Shown one piece after another: positions 35,751-45,090 of a stretch of 64,000 bases of DNA. The position numbers were made by a program, and so were the translations under genes. The notes under the pieces are model-generated. The model did not search any database. It was not told the DNA's origin and saw only the letters and a list, made by a program, of their open reading frames with translations. The stretch is from Planctomycetaceae bacterium. GTDB lineage: Bacteria > Planctomycetota > Planctomycetia > Pirellulales > Lacipirellulaceae. Location of the stretch: the NCBI GenBank assembly GCA_002702655.1, contig PABB01000005.1:145196-209195 (forward strand), in the 5' to 3' direction. Each line of letters starts with the position of its first letter. Within the stretch, counting starts at the first letter, position 1.

Positions 35751-36272
35751 ATGAGCGAAGTGAAGCTGGCCGAGCCGACCGCGGCGGATTGCGACGAATT
35801 GCTGGCCGCGGTGGCGGGCAGCCGCGAGTTGCATGGCGATTGGGTCCAGCCGCCCGACGCGCCCCAGGCCTATCACGCGTGGTTGGCCCGTTTTGCCAAC
35901 CAGCGGCACGTCGGCTACTTCGTCCGGCGCATCGAAGACGAAACGCTGGTCGGCGTGATCAACCTCAACGAGATCGTTCGCGGTTGTTTTTGCAGTTGCT
36001 ACCTGGGCTACTACGCGCTGGAGCCGCACGCGGGCCAGGGTTACATGCGCGGCGGCTTGCAGCTGGCGATCAAGCGGGCGTTCGGCCCGTTGGGTTTGCA
36101 TCGGGTCGAGGCCAACATCCAGCCGGAAAACGCGGAGTCGATCGCACTGGTGCGCCGGCTGGGATTCCGCCGTGAGGGAATCTCGCCGCGGTACCTGAAG
36201 ATCGCCGGCGCGTGGCGCGACCACCAACGGTGGGCGCTGACGGTTGAGGATCTCGCTTCGCGAGGAAAGTGA
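35751..36272 (+). CDS. GNAT family N-acetyltransferase, RimJ/RimL-like
   Basis: A 173-residue acetyltransferase. The acetyl-CoA site appears as GYYALEPHAGQGYMRGGLQL (family pattern xxGxGxG/A), followed by HRVEANIQPENAESIALVRR and LGFRREGISPRYLKIAG, the motif set of RimJ/RimL-type N-acetyltransferases that modify ribosomal proteins or amino groups. Strand WDxx-like VGVINLNEIV fits motif C. Substrate unknown. The ATG at 35751 follows the terminator by 46 bases, so it probably has its own promoter. Confidence 0.85.
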   Translation: MSEVKLAEPTAADCDELLAAVAGSRELHGDWVQPPDAPQAYHAWLARFANQRHVGYFVRRIEDETLVGVINLNEIVRGCFCSCYLGYYALEPHAGQGYMRGGLQLAIKRAFGPLGLHRVEANIQPENAESIALVRRLGFRREGISPRYLKIAGAWRDHQRWALTVEDLASRGK

Positions 36273-36401
36273 GCCCTTGCGTCGGCGTCACAATCGATGC
36301 GTTGAACTGTTTGCGTCAGTCGCGAGCATCACTCTATACTTCGGAAGTCGCCACGAGCGACGCGTTTCTCTTCGTTCCCAGCGGACCGGTGACACGACGA
36401 A

Positions 36402-37133
36402 ATGGCACATTCGATGCGACGCGCGCCGAAGGGGCTCACGCTGGTTGAAATCCTGATCGTTACGGCGATCATCGGCGTGCTGGTGGCGTTGATGCTGCCG
36501 ATGTATCGTTCCGCGCCTGAAGCGGCGCGTCGGAACACGTGCCTCAACAACCTCAAGCACATCGCCCGGGGGTTGTCTGCCTATGCCGAAGAGCACGGTA
36601 CGCTACCGCCGGCGTACACGGTCGACGAGGCGGGCAATCGTCTGCACAGTTGGCGGACGCTCATTCTGCCGTACATGGAGCATCAGACGCTGTACGACAG
36701 GATCGACTTGACCAAGCCGTGGGACGACCCGGCCAATGCCGCGGCGCGCAAAACGGCTGTGGAGGAGTACCTGTGCCCCAGCGCGATCATCGAACCGCCA
36801 TTGACCACGTACATGGTCGTCGTGGGGGAGGACTTTGCATTCACCGGCTCGACGCCGCGGCCCTTGTCGGACGTGACCGACGGCGAGTCGAACACGGTCG
36901 CGGTCGTCGAAGCGCGTGCCGACCAGGCGGTGCACTGGATGTCGCCGCATGATCTGAGCGTGGAGGACGCCCTGGTCGCCAGCGCCGAGGAGGACACGCA
37001 TCCGCCACACCCTGGCGTCTTCCAGGCGGCATTTCTCGATGGCCACGCGACGTCATTATCCATCGAAGGCGTGAGTCGTGACACGCTGCAAGGCGTGCTG
37101 ACGGTCGCCGGCGGCGAGGTACTGGACAGGTGA
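36402..37133 (+). CDS. DUF1559 prepilin-like protein, copy 1
   Basis: A 243-residue planctomycete type. The N terminus is a type IV prepilin signal: basic start, then GLTLVEILIVTAIIGVLVAL with Glu at +5, processed before Leu by a prepilin peptidase. The next part has the DUF1559 signature LNNLKHIARGLSAYAEEHGTLPPA, SWRTLILPYMEHQTLYDRID, YLCPS and the C-terminal FQAAFLDGHATSLS. Usually such proteins have pseudopilin-like surface roles that are not established. It is about 45% identical by eye to the next gene. Confidence 0.9.
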   Translation: MAHSMRRAPKGLTLVEILIVTAIIGVLVALMLPMYRSAPEAARRNTCLNNLKHIARGLSAYAEEHGTLPPAYTVDEAGNRLHSWRTLILPYMEHQTLYDRIDLTKPWDDPANAAARKTAVEEYLCPSAIIEPPLTTYMVVVGEDFAFTGSTPRPLSDVTDGESNTVAVVEARADQAVHWMSPHDLSVEDALVASAEEDTHPPHPGVFQAAFLDGHATSLSIEGVSRDTLQGVLTVAGGEVLDR

Positions 37134-37203
37134 CATTTCGCCAGTCGATCGTCCGGCGAAGCGAGCCGGCGGCGCCGGTGAAGCCCTGGAGGAAAAGCTT
37201 GCC

Positions 37204-37935
37204 ATGAACCGCAGCCCCCGCGCTCTGACGCTCGTCGAACTGTTGATCGTCGTCGCGATCATTGGTGTGATCATCGCGCTCATGAGTCCTTTTCATCGCG
37301 GGGGAGGACGGGAGCCGGCGCGGCAAATGTATTGCAGGAAGAACCTTAAGCAGATCGCTCTGGCCATGCTCGCCTATGCGGAAGAGCATGGAACGCTGCC
37401 GCCCGCTTACACGGTGGACGAAGCAGGCAATCGTCTGCACAGTTGGCGGACGCTCATTCTGCCGTACCTCGACAATCAAAGATTGTACGAGTCGATCAAC
37501 TTGACCAAGTCGTGGGACGACCCGGCGAACGGGCAGGCCCGGGCGACGGCGTTGGATATCTATCTGTGCCCCAGCGCGAATCACGACCAAGATCACACAA
37601 CGTACCTGGCGGTCGTTGGTCCTGACTTTGCGTTCGCGGGCGAGACGCCGCGAGCGTTGAACGACGTGACAGACGACGCCGGCGGCACGTTGCTGGTCGT
37701 CGAGGCGCGATCTGACCAGGCCGTGCACTGGATGTCGCCGCACGATCTGACTGAGGAGGGCGCCGTGCAGATCAGCCTCGCGGGCGATCGCACGTATGCC
37801 CCGCATGCCGGCGTGTTTCAGGTGGCTTTCTTGGACGGCGCGGTCGTATCGTTGCATGCCGATGTCGATCGCGACCTGCTGCACGGCCTGCTCACGATTG
37901 CCGGCGGCGAGGATGTGAGCGACGCGTTGGAATGA
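37204..37935 (+). CDS. DUF1559 prepilin-like protein, copy 2
   Basis: A 243-residue paralogue of the preceding gene with the same layout: ALTLVELLIVVAIIGVIIAL prepilin segment, AYAEEHGTLPPAYTVDEAGN, SWRTLILPYLDNQRLYESIN, YLCPSANHDQDHTTYLAVVG, FQVAFLDGAVVSLH. It starts 71 bases after copy 1 with GGAGG upstream of the ATG, so the two form a tandem pair, a duplication. The 3' end overlaps the convergent DUF2306 gene by 44 bases. Confidence 0.9.
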   Translation: MNRSPRALTLVELLIVVAIIGVIIALMSPFHRGGGREPARQMYCRKNLKQIALAMLAYAEEHGTLPPAYTVDEAGNRLHSWRTLILPYLDNQRLYESINLTKSWDDPANGQARATALDIYLCPSANHDQDHTTYLAVVGPDFAFAGETPRALNDVTDDAGGTLLVVEARSDQAVHWMSPHDLTEEGAVQISLAGDRTYAPHAGVFQVAFLDGAVVSLHADVDRDLLHGLLTIAGGEDVSDALE

Positions 37936-38572
37936 GCCACGCGCACTCGACCGCCGCCAGCGGCAGCAGCCAACTGGCCCACGAGGCGGCGGGGTAGGCG
38001 CCGGCGAGGCCGAGCGTCTCGAACAGTCCGCCCAGCACCCGCAGCAGCACGGCCGAGCAGAGCAGGGCGTAGCAGCGGACCATCCAGCGGCGGTGGGCCG
38101 CAAAGCGCCGCTGCACGGCCGCGCGCCAACCCGCCGCTGCGCAGGCGGCGGTCGCGATCGACAGCAGCGCGAAGCTCGCCCCCGCGGCGGCTCCGGTCAT
38201 CGCATAGCGGGCCATGACCAAACCGCTGGGGGCGACCAGCAGCACGACAGTCAGCACGTGCACGCGACCGAGCCGGCGGTGCCAAGCGGGTCGGCGGCGG
38301 CGATACGGCTCGCTCACAAGCAGCAGTCCCGTGACCAGCACCAGCGGCCCGGTAATGATGTGCGCGTAAAACGCCCACTCATACGCGCCGAAGAAATGCG
38401 GTCGTCGGCCCAGCAAAAAGTCGGCGCGAAAGTTGGGCGGGAAGTAGTCGCGGTACGACAGCAGGGTGACGCCGACGGTTTTCAGCACCAGCAGGATCGC
38501 CAGCGCAAGCAGCATGCGCGTTGCGAGTGTCCTGAAGCGATTGGGCTCACTGGCGGATGGTGGAGACCGCAT
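37892..38572 (-). CDS. DUF2306 family membrane protein
   Basis: A 226-residue polytopic protein with about seven hydrophobic segments. The family signature is HRRLGRVHVLTVVLLVAPSG preceded by HIITGPLVLVTGLLL and followed by RRFAAHRRWMVRCYALLCSAV, i.e. conserved His residues in helices 2, 3 and 5 as in DUF2306. These His residues suggest haem or metal binding, which is unproved. It ends inside the last codons of the convergent DUF1559 gene. No obvious operon partner. Confidence 0.75.
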   Translation of the reverse strand: MRSPPSASEPNRFRTLATRMLLALAILLVLKTVGVTLLSYRDYFPPNFRADFLLGRRPHFFGAYEWAFYAHIITGPLVLVTGLLLVSEPYRRRRPAWHRRLGRVHVLTVVLLVAPSGLVMARYAMTGAAAGASFALLSIATAACAAAGWRAAVQRRFAAHRRWMVRCYALLCSAVLLRVLGGLFETLGLAGAYPAASWASWLLPLAAVECAWLIPTRRSHPRRRQS

Positions 38573-38713
38573 GGGGGACCCGCGTGACGCTGTCCGGGGA
38601 GCGGGCGAGGGAGTCGATGGCGGCGTGGGCGTTTGATGAGTCGCAGCGGCGTGGGCGCCGCCGCTAATGCCGAAGTGATATGGTCGACTCCATCCGCTGC
38701 TGCGTAAAGCTCG

Positions 38714-39454
38714 CTAGAAATCGATCTCCATGCCGTCTTCGCCGATTGTGACGTTGGGGAACAGGTGCTTCGATTTCGCCAGGCCCAGGTCGTCGTCGTG
38801 GGCCAGCAGCGGGTTGATGTGCACCAGCACCATCTGCTTGACCTCGGCGGCGGCGGCCACTTGCAGCACCTCGGTCAGACAACTGTGGCCGGTCAGCCGC
38901 GCTTGCGCGTCGTTGCCGTCGGCAAAGTAGCACTCGTGCACCAACAGATCGACGCCGTGGATCTTCTCCACGTAGTCTGCATCGGGGCTCGCGACGGTGT
39001 CGGTCACGTACGCCAGCGACTTTCTCGGCCAATCGACGCGATAGCCGACCGAACCGCCGGGGTGCTCCAGCGGAAAGTGCGTCAGACGGGCGCCGTCGGG
39101 CAGTTCGTGCTCGCGGGCTAGCGGCAGCATGTCGCCAGGCGGCTGCACGGGGAACAGCAACTCGCTGAGCAAGTGCGCCTGGATCGCCGCCAGCTTCTCC
39201 GGCTCGGCGAACACGCGGATCGGGTCCACCTGCCGCTCGGCCAATAGGTCGAACAGAAACGTCAGCCCCATGCAGTGGTCGAGGTGGGCGTGCGTGAGGA
39301 AGATGTCGAGGTGATCGGTCTGCAGGTGCTTGGCTGCCCGGTACAGACCGGTGCCGGCGTCGAACATGACTCCCAATTCGGGCAGCAGCATGCACGCCGT
39401 CTGGCGGCGGTCGTTGGGGTGATAGCCGGTGGTGCCCAGCAGGACGAGTTTCAT
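38714..39454 (-). CDS. MBL-fold hydrolase, RNase Z-like
   Basis: A 246-residue soluble metallo-beta-lactamase-fold protein. The zinc motif THAHLDHCMGL (HxHxDH), the later Asp in YVTDTVASPD, VHECYFADGNDAQARLTGHS (Glu and His) and VLVHINP match the ribonuclease Z / ElaC clade order, but the exosite arm is reduced, so tRNA 3' processing cannot be assigned. The family opening MKLVLLGTTGYHPNDRRQTA sets the ATG at 39454. Divergent from the substrate-binding lipoprotein gene. Confidence 0.85.
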   Translation of the reverse strand: MKLVLLGTTGYHPNDRRQTACMLLPELGVMFDAGTGLYRAAKHLQTDHLDIFLTHAHLDHCMGLTFLFDLLAERQVDPIRVFAEPEKLAAIQAHLLSELLFPVQPPGDMLPLAREHELPDGARLTHFPLEHPGGSVGYRVDWPRKSLAYVTDTVASPDADYVEKIHGVDLLVHECYFADGNDAQARLTGHSCLTEVLQVAAAAEVKQMVLVHINPLLAHDDDLGLAKSKHLFPNVTIGEDGMEIDF

Positions 39455-39565
39455 GACGCAGTGCGGCAACGGAAGCGGAAGGGGCTGCCCGCATTGTAGT
39501 TGGCGGCGTAAGATCGAGCCATGCCGACGTTTCCGCCGCAGGACTCCCACAGCAAGCGTACCACC

Positions 39566-40597
39566 ATGCCACGCCCCGCGCCACTCGCAGTTTCGTTAGT
39601 CCTAGCGGTCGTGGCGGTTGTGACGACCGGGTGCCGCGAGCATGCGGCCCCCGAGGTCGTCGTTTACACGGCCCTGGACGAGGATTTTTCGCGGCCGATC
39701 TTCGCGGACTTCACCCGCGAGACCGGCATCGAGGTCCTCGCCAAGTACGACGCCGAGTCGACCAAGACCGTGGCGTTGACCCAAGCGATTCTCGCCGAGC
39801 GCGACCGCCCGCGGTGCGACGTGTTCTGGAACAACGAATTGGTCAACACGCTGCGGCTCGATGAGGCCGGGTTGCTGGCCGCGTATGACTCGCCCGTGGG
39901 GACGAAGTACCCAGCCGAATACCGCTCGGCGGAAGATCACTGGTTCGGGTTCGCGGCGCGGGCGCGGGTGCTGATCGTGAACACGGATCTGTTGGAGGAG
40001 GGCGAGCGGCCCGACTCGATCTTGGCGCTAGCCGACGAGCGGTGGCAGGGGCGGTGCGCGATCGCCAAACCGCTCGCGGGGACGACCGCGTCGCACGCGG
40101 CGGTGCTGTTCGCCACGTGGGGGCCGGAGCGGGCCGAGGAATTCTTCCACGGCGTGAAGCAGAACGCCGCCGTGGTGGCCGGCAACAAGCAGGTGGCGTT
40201 GGCCGTGGCCGCGGGGCGGTACGCCTTTGGCCTGACCGACACCGACGATGCGATGATCGAGGTCGAGCGGGGCGCCCCGGTGGCGATTGTGTACCCCGAC
40301 CAGGGGCCCGACGGGCTGGGCACGCTGTTTATTCCCAACACGTTGGGTATGATTCGCGGGGGGCCAAATCCGGCGGCCGCGAAAAAGCTAGTTGACTACT
40401 TGCTATCTCCTGCGGTTGAGCAAAAGTTGGCCGCCGGGCCGAGCGCCCAGATCCCGCTCAACCCGGCAGTCGACCAGCCGCCGCGGGTCGAATCGCCGCG
40501 CACGGTGCGTGCGATGCCCGTCGATTTCGCCGCGGCTGCCGAGAACTGGGATCGCGTTGCGCAATTTCTGCGCGACGAGTTTGCGACGGCCCAGTAA
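39566..40597 (+). CDS. Periplasmic substrate-binding lipoprotein (iron/thiamine type)
   Basis: A 343-residue binding protein with lipoprotein signal (LAVSLVLAVVAVVTTGC, lipobox TTGC). The mature start APEVVVYTALDEDFSRPIFADFTRETGIEV is typical of the ferric/thiamine SBP family (Bac_1/6 type), and FIPNTLGMIRGGPNPAAAKKLVDYLLSPAVEQKLA is the conserved late segment. No permease or ATPase genes adjoin it, so the import system must be encoded elsewhere, or it acts otherwise. The ATG at 39566 was chosen for the lipoprotein signal. Confidence 0.85.
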   Translation: MPRPAPLAVSLVLAVVAVVTTGCREHAAPEVVVYTALDEDFSRPIFADFTRETGIEVLAKYDAESTKTVALTQAILAERDRPRCDVFWNNELVNTLRLDEAGLLAAYDSPVGTKYPAEYRSAEDHWFGFAARARVLIVNTDLLEEGERPDSILALADERWQGRCAIAKPLAGTTASHAAVLFATWGPERAEEFFHGVKQNAAVVAGNKQVALAVAAGRYAFGLTDTDDAMIEVERGAPVAIVYPDQGPDGLGTLFIPNTLGMIRGGPNPAAAKKLVDYLLSPAVEQKLAAGPSAQIPLNPAVDQPPRVESPRTVRAMPVDFAAAAENWDRVAQFLRDEFATAQ

Positions 40598-40699
40598 CTT
40601 CGTCGCCAATTCGCCATCTTTCCCAGCGCCCTCAGCTTTCGCGGCTGCCGCTGCGCGATGGCGTCGGCGTCCGCAATTCCCCTCCCCACTGAGCCCGCG

Positions 40700-42055
40700 A
40701 TGCATTCGTCGATTGACCAGAAACTAGCGACACGCGAACCGCTGCGCATCGCGATCGTCGGCGGCGGCGTCAGCGGGTTGGTTGCCGCGCGTCTGCTGGC
40801 AGCGCGGCACGAAGTTGTGCTGTACGAGGCGGCAGAGTCCCTTGGCGGTCACGCCAACACGGTCGGGTTCACCGCCTACGGGCGGCCGTTCGCCGCGGAC
40901 ACGGGGTTTATGGTCTGCAATGACCGCACTTACCCCAATTTCCTGCGGCTGCTTGGCAAATTGGGGGTGCCGCTGCAGGACAGCGACATGAGCTTCGCTG
41001 TCCGCAGCGACGCGGACCATCTGGAGTACCAGGGGAGTTCGCTCGGCGGATTGTTCGCTCAGCGGGCCAATTTGCTCCGGCCGCGATTCTGGCGGATGTT
41101 GCGCGACATCGTTCGCTTCAATCGCCAGGCTCCGCGAGACTTTCTCGACGGCGAGCTGGCGTCGACCGACATTTCGCTTCGCGACTACGTCCGCCGCGGC
41201 GGATATGGCGATTCGTTCTGGCGGCACTATCTGCTGCCGATGACGGCGGCCATCTGGTCCGCGCCCGCGGAGGAAGTCGGCGAATTCCCGGCCGCATTCC
41301 TCATTCGATTCTTCAAGAATCACGGCCTGCTCGACTTGCGGAACCGGCCGCAATGGAAGACGATCCCCGGTGGCTCGCGGCGGTACGTGGCCGCGATTGC
41401 CGAGTTCCTGAATCAGCGTGCAGCAGTGCGAACGGCCGCCCCCATTGAGAGTGTCCGTCGCACCGATTCCGGCGTGAGCGTCACACCCCGCGGCGAGGCG
41501 CCCGAGCTGTTCGATGCGGCGGTGCTCGCGACGCACGCGCCGCGGACGTTGGCGATGCTGGCCGATGCGACGGCCGAGGAGCGACGCACGCTCCAAGCGT
41601 TTCCCTATCAACCCAACCGCGCCGTGTTGCACACCGACCCGTCGCTGTTGCCCCGGCGCCAAGCGGCGTGGGCCAGCTGGAATTACCTGGTCACCGGCGA
41701 CCCGCAACGACCGGTGGCGGTCACTTACGATTTGAATCGTCTGCAACGCCTCGGCGCCCCCGGGCCGATTTGCGTGACGCTCAACCCGCCCCGCGAGATT
41801 CCGCGTGACCATTTCCTCGCCGAGTTCGCTTACGACCATCCGTTGTTCACGCGGGCGTCGATCGCCGCTCAAGGGCAACACGAACAGTTGCACGCCGACG
41901 GCCGCGTCACCTTCGCCGGCGCGTACTGGGGCAACGGATTCCACGAAGACGGCGTCAACAGCGCGCTGGTCGCCTGCCGCCGGTTCGGCGTGGGGATGAG
42001 CGAACTCGATCGCGCGGGATCACGTGAAACTCGTGCGCTGGCCCCCCTCCCCTAA
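40700..42055 (+). CDS. FAD-dependent amine-oxidase-like oxidoreductase of the lipid cluster
   Basis: A 451-residue flavoprotein with N-terminal Rossmann motif IAIVGGGVSGLVAARLLAAR, followed by VVLYEAAESLGGHANTV, the amine-oxidase-superfamily opening. The C-terminal FAD segment is VTFAGAYWGNGFHEDGVNSALVACRR. Members of this type occur next to DUF1365, CFA synthase and DUF1295 genes in many bacteria, as here. A desaturase-like or reductive role on fatty acids is suggested by context only. The stop codon and last residues (LAPLP) lie inside a palindromic repeat. The ATG at 40700 was preferred to one at 40658. Confidence 0.82.
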   Translation: MHSSIDQKLATREPLRIAIVGGGVSGLVAARLLAARHEVVLYEAAESLGGHANTVGFTAYGRPFAADTGFMVCNDRTYPNFLRLLGKLGVPLQDSDMSFAVRSDADHLEYQGSSLGGLFAQRANLLRPRFWRMLRDIVRFNRQAPRDFLDGELASTDISLRDYVRRGGYGDSFWRHYLLPMTAAIWSAPAEEVGEFPAAFLIRFFKNHGLLDLRNRPQWKTIPGGSRRYVAAIAEFLNQRAAVRTAAPIESVRRTDSGVSVTPRGEAPELFDAAVLATHAPRTLAMLADATAEERRTLQAFPYQPNRAVLHTDPSLLPRRQAAWASWNYLVTGDPQRPVAVTYDLNRLQRLGAPGPICVTLNPPREIPRDHFLAEFAYDHPLFTRASIAAQGQHEQLHADGRVTFAGAYWGNGFHEDGVNSALVACRRFGVGMSELDRAGSRETRALAPLP

Positions 42056-42082
42056 CCCCTCCCCGCCGGGGGGAGGGGGACA
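42041..42082. repeat. CCCCTCCCC palindromic element at the end of the oxidoreductase gene
   Basis: CCCCCCTCCCCTAACCCC and CTCCCCGCCGGGGGGAGGGG lie together; the second is a CTCCCC/GGGGAG hairpin. The TAA of the oxidoreductase gene (42053-42055) is inside it. Same family as elements at 19342, 19510 and 21408. Confidence 0.75.
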
Positions 42083-42121
42083 AGCACGAACGCCGCGGAG
42101 CGAAGCGCCAGTAGCGGCACG

Positions 42122-42159
42122 CGAATCACCAATCACAAGTAACCAGTCACCCCCTCCGC
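42122..42159. repeat. AATCACCAATCAC tract before the DUF1365 start codon
   Basis: GAATCACCAATCACAAGTAA continues CCAGTCACCCC and ends three bases before the ATG at 42160. The heptad-like spacing of CAC/CAG units recalls the tracts at 3090, 45071 and 53724. There is no purine-rich ribosome-binding site. Confidence 0.65.
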
Positions 42160-42945
42160 ATGCACTCCTGCCTGTACCACGGAACCGTCCTGCACGCCCG
42201 GCGATCGCCGGCGGTGCATCGGTTTCGGTACAAGGTGGCGCTGGCGTATGTGGACCTCGACGAAGCCGACGAGTTGATTCGGCGCAGGTGGCTGCTCAGC
42301 GCCGCGCGTTTTGCCCCCGCCAGTTTTCGCGCCGAGGATCATTCGCCGCAGTTGCTGGCCGCGAGTACCCCGGCCGAGTTGGCCGCGGCGGTCCGCGCCT
42401 ACGCCGAACAAGAACTCAACCGCCCGCTGCCCCCGGGGCCGGTCCGCGTGCTGACGCAGTTGCGGCAGTTCGGGCACTTTTTCAGCCCGCTCAATCTGCA
42501 CTTCTGCTTCGATGCGGCGACCGATCGCCCGGCAGCCATCGTGGCCGAGGTGAGCAACACGCCTTGGAACGAGCGGCGTTTGTACGTGCTGGACGCGACC
42601 AACCGGGTGAACGACGCCGGCGTGCTGCGGTTTTGCCATCCGAAGGATTTCCACGTGTCGCCGTTCATGGACCTGGCCGCCGACTATCAATGGCGGCTCA
42701 CCAACCCCGGCGAACAGCTGGACGTGGCGATCCGCAGCGTGACGACGGATCGGCCGGCGTTCACCGCGGCGATGTCGCTTGAGCGGCGACCGCTGAGCGA
42801 CGTCAATCTGGCCCGCATGCTCGTTCGTTTCCCCGTCAGTAGTTTGCAGATCCTCGCCGCCATTCATTGGCAGGCGTTTCGGCTTTGGATGAAGCGATGC
42901 CCGTTCTATCCGCACCCCGACCGACGCCCGGCACTGGGCAGGTAA
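42160..42945 (+). CDS. DUF1365 family protein
   Basis: A 261-residue soluble protein. Family signature segments are LYHGTVLHARRSPAVHRFRY, VRVLTQLRQFGHFFSPLNLHFCFD, VAEVSNTPWNERRLYVL and FCHPKDFHVSPFMDLAADYQWRL, with HP.KRCPFYPHP near the end. DUF1365 proteins nearly always occur between an amine-oxidase-like flavoprotein and a CFA-type methyltransferase, so a shared role in fatty-acid modification is accepted but undefined. The ATG at 42160 follows a repeat tract. The CFA synthase start lies 49 bases inside this gene. Confidence 0.9.
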   Translation: MHSCLYHGTVLHARRSPAVHRFRYKVALAYVDLDEADELIRRRWLLSAARFAPASFRAEDHSPQLLAASTPAELAAAVRAYAEQELNRPLPPGPVRVLTQLRQFGHFFSPLNLHFCFDAATDRPAAIVAEVSNTPWNERRLYVLDATNRVNDAGVLRFCHPKDFHVSPFMDLAADYQWRLTNPGEQLDVAIRSVTTDRPAFTAAMSLERRPLSDVNLARMLVRFPVSSLQILAAIHWQAFRLWMKRCPFYPHPDRRPALGR

Positions 42946-44201
42946 TCACCGATTCGGCAGCAACCGCCCAAGCCGGTCCGCGATCGCAGCAGGGCAGGGC
43001 AGGGGAGTTGTCGTGGAGCGGCCGCGCCGCGCGGCAACTCGTGCTGCGGCAACTCGATCAATTGCCGCACGCGTGGATTGCGTGGCACGAGGCGGGCGAG
43101 ACGACGCTGCTTGGCCAAGGCCACCGCGTTGCGGGCGAATTGATTGTCGAAGACCCGCGATTCTTTGCTCACGTGCTGATGCACGGCAGCGTGGGCTTCG
43201 GCGAAGCATTCGTCGACCGCTGGTGGACGACGCCCGATCTGCTGAACTTGCTGCGGACGCTGGCCGGCAGCACGCCGTCGAGTTCGCGGGGTTCGTGGTG
43301 GGGGCGGGCCATCGGCTGGGCGCCGAAGCAATTGCTGCGGTGGGCGCGACAGAACACCCGTGCCGGCAGCCGGCGAAACATCAGCGCGCACTACGATCTG
43401 AGCAACGAGTTCTTTGCCGCGTTTCTCGATCCGACGATGACCTACTCCAGCGGGCTGTTCGAGTCGGACGGAGCCACGCTGCACGATGCGTCGCTGGCCA
43501 AGTACGAGCGGATCTGCCGACGGCTGGACCTGCAGTCGGACGACCATGTGGTGGAGATTGGCTGCGGGTGGGGCGGATTCGCCGAATATGCGGCCGCCAA
43601 TTATGGTTGCCGCGTGACGGGCGTGACCATCTCGCGCGAGCAGCTGGCCTACGCGCAACAGCGGATCGAGCGTGCCGGGCTGTCCGAGCGCGTCGACCTG
43701 CGGTTCTGCGACTACCGCGACCTGACAGGGAAGTATGACAAGCTGGTGTCGATCGAAATGATTGAAGCCGTCGGCCGTCGGTTCTTGCCGCAGTTTTTTG
43801 CCAAGTGCAGCGAACTGCTCCAGCCGCACGGCCAGATGATGTTGCAGGCAATCACGATCCCTGATCAACGGTTTGACGCGTACTGTCGCAACGTCGACTT
43901 CATCCAAAAGCATGTCTTCCCCGGCGGCTGTCTGCCGTCGCTGGGCGCGATTCAGACCGCCGTGGGCGAGCGCACCGATCTGCGATTGCTGGAGACGGTT
44001 GACTTTGCCGAGGACTACGCCCGCACGCTGGTGGCGTGGCGGGAGCGATTCCATGGGGCGGCCGAGCGGATCGCCGAGCTGGGATTCGACGAGCGGTTCA
44101 TGCGGCTGTGGGACTATTACCTGTGCTACTGCGCGGCGGGATTCTACGAGCGGCAAATCGGGCTGGCCCACCAGCACTTTGCCAAACCGGCCGCCAGGTA
44201 G
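42897..44201 (+). CDS. cfa: Cyclopropane-fatty-acyl-phospholipid synthase
   Basis: A 434-residue SAM-dependent methyltransferase that cyclopropanates or methylates unsaturated acyl chains in phospholipids. The CFA core is clear: ISAHYDLSNEFFAAFLDPTM, YSSGLF, VVEIGCGWGGFAEYAA (SAM-binding loop), RVTGVTISREQLAYA, and late YCRNVDFIQKHVFPGGCLPS. The product may be a cyclopropane, a methyl branch or other modified chain depending on the partner flavoprotein. The ATG overlaps the DUF1365 gene; a close operon is implied. Confidence 0.93.
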   Translation: MPVLSAPRPTPGTGQVITDSAATAQAGPRSQQGRAGELSWSGRAARQLVLRQLDQLPHAWIAWHEAGETTLLGQGHRVAGELIVEDPRFFAHVLMHGSVGFGEAFVDRWWTTPDLLNLLRTLAGSTPSSSRGSWWGRAIGWAPKQLLRWARQNTRAGSRRNISAHYDLSNEFFAAFLDPTMTYSSGLFESDGATLHDASLAKYERICRRLDLQSDDHVVEIGCGWGGFAEYAAANYGCRVTGVTISREQLAYAQQRIERAGLSERVDLRFCDYRDLTGKYDKLVSIEMIEAVGRRFLPQFFAKCSELLQPHGQMMLQAITIPDQRFDAYCRNVDFIQKHVFPGGCLPSLGAIQTAVGERTDLRLLETVDFAEDYARTLVAWRERFHGAAERIAELGFDERFMRLWDYYLCYCAAGFYERQIGLAHQHFAKPAAR

Positions 44202-44259
44202 TCGCTGCTGGTCAACCAACGGAACGCCGCGGCCAAAGCCGCTGCAGCGCGATTGTGAA

Positions 44260-45090
44260 ATGTTGAGTATCCTGCCTGCACTGTTGATTGCCCTGGCCGC
44301 CGCGAGCCTGTTTATGGCCGCGTTGTGGTTGGTGCAGCGACGCATCGGCAACGCGGGCATCGTCGACGTCGCCTGGGCGGGCGTGATCGGCGCCCTCAGC
44401 GTCTTCTACGCGGTGGTGTTGCCCGGCGAGCCCTGGCTGCGGGCGACCGTGGCCGTAATGTTGGGCGTCTGGTCGCTGCGGCTCACGCGGTATCTGTACG
44501 TGCGCGTCGTCGGCCACCCCGAAGAGGGACGCTACCAGACGCTTCGTGAGAACTGGGGCGAAGACGCTGACCGCAAGTTTTTCTGGTTCTATCAGATGCA
44601 GGCCGTCGCCGCGTGGGCGTTTGCAGCCAACGCGCTCGTGGCGTCGATCAGCGCGCCGCCGCCCGCCGGCTGGCTCGTCGTGTTGAGCGTCGCGTTGTGG
44701 GCGACTGGCATCGCCGGCGTCGCGACCGCGGATGCGCAGCTCGCGGCGTTCAAGCGCGACCCCGATTCGCGCGGCAAAACCTGTCGACGCGGACTCTGGC
44801 GGTACTCCCGGCACCCGAACTACTTTTTCGAGTGGATCCACTGGTGCAGCTACATTCCGCTGGCCGCCGCGTCGCCCGGCTGGTGGGTTCCGCTGGTCAA
44901 CGCCGCCGCCCTGCTCTACCTGTTCCTGTTCGTCACGGGAATTCCGCCGACCGAGCGGCAAGCACTCAAGAGCCGCGGCGAGGACTATCGCCGGTACCAG
45001 CGGACAACCAGTGCCTTCGTGCCGTGGTTCCCGCATGGCGACGATCAACAAACGCACGCAACTCTGCCCGGCACGACAACGGACAACTGA
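44260..45090 (+). CDS. DUF1295 family membrane protein (steroid-reductase-like fold)
   Basis: A 276-residue membrane protein with about seven hydrophobic segments, start MLSILPALLIALAAASLFMA. The signature GLWRYSRHPNYFFEWIHW and the late TERQALKSRGEDYRRYQ match DUF1295, related in fold to 3-oxo-5-alpha-steroid 4-dehydrogenase and isoprenylcysteine carboxyl methyltransferase. In this cluster it likely reduces or otherwise modifies lipid double bonds; inference. The stop codon (45088-45090) lies in a GACAACTGACC repeat tract. Confidence 0.88.
   Translation: MLSILPALLIALAAASLFMAALWLVQRRIGNAGIVDVAWAGVIGALSVFYAVVLPGEPWLRATVAVMLGVWSLRLTRYLYVRVVGHPEEGRYQTLRENWGEDADRKFFWFYQMQAVAAWAFAANALVASISAPPPAGWLVVLSVALWATGIAGVATADAQLAAFKRDPDSRGKTCRRGLWRYSRHPNYFFEWIHWCSYIPLAAASPGWWVPLVNAAALLYLFLFVTGIPPTERQALKSRGEDYRRYQRTTSAFVPWFPHGDDQQTHATLPGTTTDN

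Noticed and set aside
39566-40597. Complete iron or thiamine ABC importer
   Set aside because: Only the binding protein is present; neighbours are an MBL protein and the lipid cluster, with no permease or ATPase.
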